The translations under genes were made by a program, and so were the position numbers. 64,000 bases of DNA from Gammaproteobacteria bacterium (GTDB taxonomy: Bacteria; Pseudomonadota; Gammaproteobacteria; Enterobacterales; Alteromonadaceae): contig JAHKAA010000043.1 of NCBI GenBank assembly GCA_018825965.1, forward strand, positions 1-64,000, in the 5' to 3' direction. This document shows positions 61,430 through 64,000 of the stretch, in pieces. The notes beneath the pieces were generated by a model. That model was not told the origin of the DNA. It made no database searches and worked only from the letters and a program-made list of their open reading frames with translations. The first letter of the stretch is position 1. The number at the start of each line of letters is the position of its first letter.

Positions 61430-64000
61430 TTATCTATTCATGGTTAACCCATACTTTCTTTCACGTTGTTCAAAGGCATAACCACCGCCCTCAAGAATTT
61501 CGCAAACCCGAGATCGAATGCTATTCGTAGAACTAATCGGGCCATCTTCAACTGCTCCGGATTGATAGTTGAGAACTTCGCTTTCATTGTTTGCAATCAC
61601 GATCTGTTCAGCATCACTATTCACGACCAAGTTAGCATTATGAGTGACAATAATTACCTGACGATATTTTTTGATACTTCTAAATAGAGGTACTAACTGT
61701 TTCATAATAAAGTCATTGTCCAAATCATCTTCTGGTTGGTCAAAAATGAATGGTGAGCCAAACGGGTCTGTTGCTAATTTGAGACATACGTAGAATGTTC
61801 CTCGTTGTCCTACAGAAAGCTTGTCCACGGTTTTACCTTTGTATTTGAACTCAGCATTGACATGAAGATATGTCTGAATTCTTTGTGGCTTATAGAGGTA
61901 ATCTAGTAGTTCGAACCTGCCAACTTGGTTGAAGTATTCGTTTTTCCAACAAAAATCTTCTAGTGAAATTAGTGTTTGGGCTTCAGGGATCTCAAGCATG
62001 GGTTCATTCATTAGTAACTTGAAGAAGTCATGAATAGAGTGGACATTAAATGTTTGCTTGAGCTTATCTAGTGAAGTTTGGTTTGATGTGCCCCGAAACT
62101 TACCACCGTTAAGACAGTTCAGTAGACCATTATAAAACACATCTAGATTGAACAATTGTGAACCATAGATGTTGATATCAGTTAGTATGTCTTGTACCAG
62201 CTTATTCTGTTCATGGTTCCAAGCATCTTGTTGCTGACCTAGTTTAGCGAAGGCAGTATCCACAGCTAGTTTTTGATTGTTTAAGTAAGTCTGGTACTGT
62301 TGAGCAAAAACTTTACGAGCATTCAACATGGCGAAATACTGAGTATTCTTTTCTTGGATCTCCTTTAACTTATTGTTAGCTGCATCAATTTTAGTCTGGC
62401 ACTCACTAACTTTGTTTAGAAGCGATGAAATATCTTGATTGATACCTTGGTTCTTAAACTCCTCAGTAATCGTTTCGTTCTCTTTAGCTAAAGTTTCCAA
62501 ATTCTTATCCAAGAGAACAATGTTCCGCTGAAGAGCTGCCGTTGTAGCGGAATGGTCCACACAAGGGATTGGCGTTATTAACAAAGTGTTTAAATTGATT
62601 TGAGCAATAGAGTCATTCAAGGGGTCGATTGACTGTTTTATGCTATTTAGCAATTGGTTAGATTGAGCGACGAATTGATTAATCTGATTGATGCTCTGAA
62701 TGTTACGTTGATACTTTTCTATCAGCCCTTGGTTTTGAGGGTTGGTTAGAGTCTTCATTAGCTCATTGTTGTAATCAATGACACTCTGCTGATGACTCTC
62801 ATTATTAAGCCAATTTCCCTGAGAGTCAGTAGCGTTTCTGTAATCAATGTACGCTCTGTATCTTGCTAGACAATCTTGAATAAGTTGAGTCTGAGATTGG
62901 TCAAATGTAGCTTCATTAAGGCCGAGCATTCGCTTGATTTCGCTACTCAACACATCCGGTTTCTGGCTTACTTGCTGAATGTCTCCCTGACTAACATGCA
63001 GGTAAGAATATGAGTTTGATGGTTGATTGAAGAGTATCTCCGAGCCATCCCCTTGGTCTAAAGTTATCGCAAGTCCACTTGCATCAACAGTTCTTGCACT
63101 AGGTGATGTTGGGTTATATGGAAACTTAGAGCGGATTGAGTCTAAGAGTATACTTTTACCAGTCCCGCGTCCCCCAATAATAGCGACCATGTTTTTGTTA
63201 AGAGGCAAGGTTGCTGTTTGAAATTGAAGTGGTTGGTTCGGGAAAAGTTTGCCTCTCAATGAGATTGATTTGAAATGTGGCTTTTGGAAGCTTCGTTCAA
63301 CAAATTCATCTACGATTTGTATGCGGTCTTCAGGTTCAATAAGAACTTGTCTCAGCCCTTCAAAGGTAGGTTTTGCTTTGACCCAAGAGTATTTAGTACC
63401 GATATTCTGCATGGAATGTGCGTCAGAGCATAAGAATACTGGTTTAGGCGGTAGATTTGAGCCGCGACCGGATAAGAAAAATTCTCTGTCTTTTGCTGTT
63501 GACCCAAAGATCAGATCACCAAACTTATCAATTTCTTTTGCTAAAGCAAGAGAACGCCCCTCTTTAATATCTGGCCTAAATCCACCATACCCGTTAGGGC
63601 AAACAACCATTAAGTAGTCGATACCTCTCTTAAAATTCTGCGAAAGGTGCTCATTCAGTACGGCATAATCAATCATCAGTTCTTCAACTTTAACTCCATG
63701 TAGCTGAAGGTTGTTTCGCTCACAGTAGATAGCACCACCTGTAGTGGTCGTGTTTTTTACCTTGAGCTTGGACATAACAGTGTTGATTCTTGCTGTGCTT
63801 AGGTGCTCAGCGAAAAGGCAATGTATGTTGATAAATTCACTATCTTTGTTTGGTTGTGAAATCCGAAACTCTAAGTTTCCAACAACTTTGATATTAAAGC
63901 CTTTTTGATTAATAGTTGCACGAATTCGCTCAAGCTCATCCTCAGCGAAGAAGAAATAGTTAGTTATACCAACCAGCGAAAGTTCTACTTCGTTTAACTT
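61430..64000 (-). CDS. TrlF-family PHP/SMC-like ATPase, 5' end outside the window
   Basis: The reading frame remains open through the internal ATG at 63775 up to the window edge, so at least 856 residues are present and the N-terminus is missing. The upstream part (VGITNYFFFAEDELERI, FINIHCLFAEHL) and CSDAHSM belong to a PHP phosphoesterase-like domain. An SMC/ABC-type ATPase follows with Walker A IIGGRGTGKSILLD, a long coiled coil, signature LSVGQRG and Walker B FIFDQPEDDLDND, then VTHNANL. Members of this family (TrlF) sit in defence and DNA-repair contexts. It likely binds DNA in an ATP-dependent way; the exact reaction is unknown. Confidence 0.87.
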   Translation of the reverse strand, partial: KLNEVELSLVGITNYFFFAEDELERIRATINQKGFNIKVVGNLEFRISQPNKDSEFINIHCLFAEHLSTARINTVMSKLKVKNTTTTGGAIYCERNNLQLHGVKVEELMIDYAVLNEHLSQNFKRGIDYLMVVCPNGYGGFRPDIKEGRSLALAKEIDKFGDLIFGSTAKDREFFLSGRGSNLPPKPVFLCSDAHSMQNIGTKYSWVKAKPTFEGLRQVLIEPEDRIQIVDEFVERSFQKPHFKSISLRGKLFPNQPLQFQTATLPLNKNMVAIIGGRGTGKSILLDSIRSKFPYNPTSPSARTVDASGLAITLDQGDGSEILFNQPSNSYSYLHVSQGDIQQVSQKPDVLSSEIKRMLGLNEATFDQSQTQLIQDCLARYRAYIDYRNATDSQGNWLNNESHQQSVIDYNNELMKTLTNPQNQGLIEKYQRNIQSINQINQFVAQSNQLLNSIKQSIDPLNDSIAQINLNTLLITPIPCVDHSATTAALQRNIVLLDKNLETLAKENETITEEFKNQGINQDISSLLNKVSECQTKIDAANNKLKEIQEKNTQYFAMLNARKVFAQQYQTYLNNQKLAVDTAFAKLGQQQDAWNHEQNKLVQDILTDINIYGSQLFNLDVFYNGLLNCLNGGKFRGTSNQTSLDKLKQTFNVHSIHDFFKLLMNEPMLEIPEAQTLISLEDFCWKNEYFNQVGRFELLDYLYKPQRIQTYLHVNAEFKYKGKTVDKLSVGQRGTFYVCLKLATDPFGSPFIFDQPEDDLDNDFIMKQLVPLFRSIKKYRQVIIVTHNANLVVNSDAEQIVIANNESEVLNYQSGAVEDGPISSTNSIRSRVCEILEGGGYAFEQRERKYGLTMNR

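Overview
The window reads as chromosomal DNA of a gammaproteobacterium of the Alteromonadales/Chromatiaceae kind, and it looks most like Rheinheimera. This is inferred from protein resemblance and gene order, not from a database search. The support is the set of classical gammaproteobacterial gene strings: ubiD-fre, ygfZ/sdhE/ygfX/nadB, rpoE-rseABC-lepA-lepB-rnc-era-recO-pdxJ-acpS, and barA/rlmD-relA-mazG. No rRNA, intact tRNA, transposase, integrase or CRISPR array was seen.

Layout. 1-508 is non-coding and full of hairpins and short repeats. 509-13642 holds a secreted S9 peptidase, ubiD with a [2Fe-2S] ferredoxin and fre, an EAL phosphodiesterase, metC, a VC0807-type membrane protein, a two-gene bacterioferritin operon, a hydratase-like enzyme, a CPA2 antiporter, and an ECF sigma factor with a membrane tail that follows an alpha/beta hydrolase gene. 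A 124-bp MITE-like palindromic element (13849-13972) lies just before ppc. A TonB-dependent receptor and a propeller protein follow. 20357-25086 is a compact class II microcin-type locus: HlyD adaptor, double-glycine peptide, two paralogous small membrane proteins (putative immunity), a further small ORF, and a C39-peptidase ABC exporter. 25111-31546 has a methylthioribose kinase homologue, an NlpE-META lipoprotein and an RND efflux pair.

31543-45016 is housekeeping: creA, slyD, ygfZ, sdhE, ygfX, nadB, the sigma-E regulon core with a good sigma-E-type promoter before rpoE, then lepA to acpS, mostly packed with overlapping stop/start codons. 45072-46320 is a small AT-rich pair of unknown genes.

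46603-48329 is the most remarkable stretch: a split borosin RiPP locus. It encodes a TP-methylase that closely matches the backbone N-methyltransferase domain of fungal OphMA, a translationally coupled GNAT acetyltransferase, and a 91-residue precursor with a borosin-binding-type N-terminus, an acidic Pro/Glu/Gln linker and a short hydrophobic C-terminus. A TPR-GGDEF cyclase and a TonB-like Pro/Ala/Lys-rich protein follow, then barA, rlmD, relA and mazG.

58618-64000 is an accessory, AT-rich, defence-like end: a 24-bp tandem repeat, an unknown gene, a repeat-rich spacer, a HEPN-like protein, an HNH-type protein and a TrlF-family PHP/SMC-like ATPase cut by the window edge.
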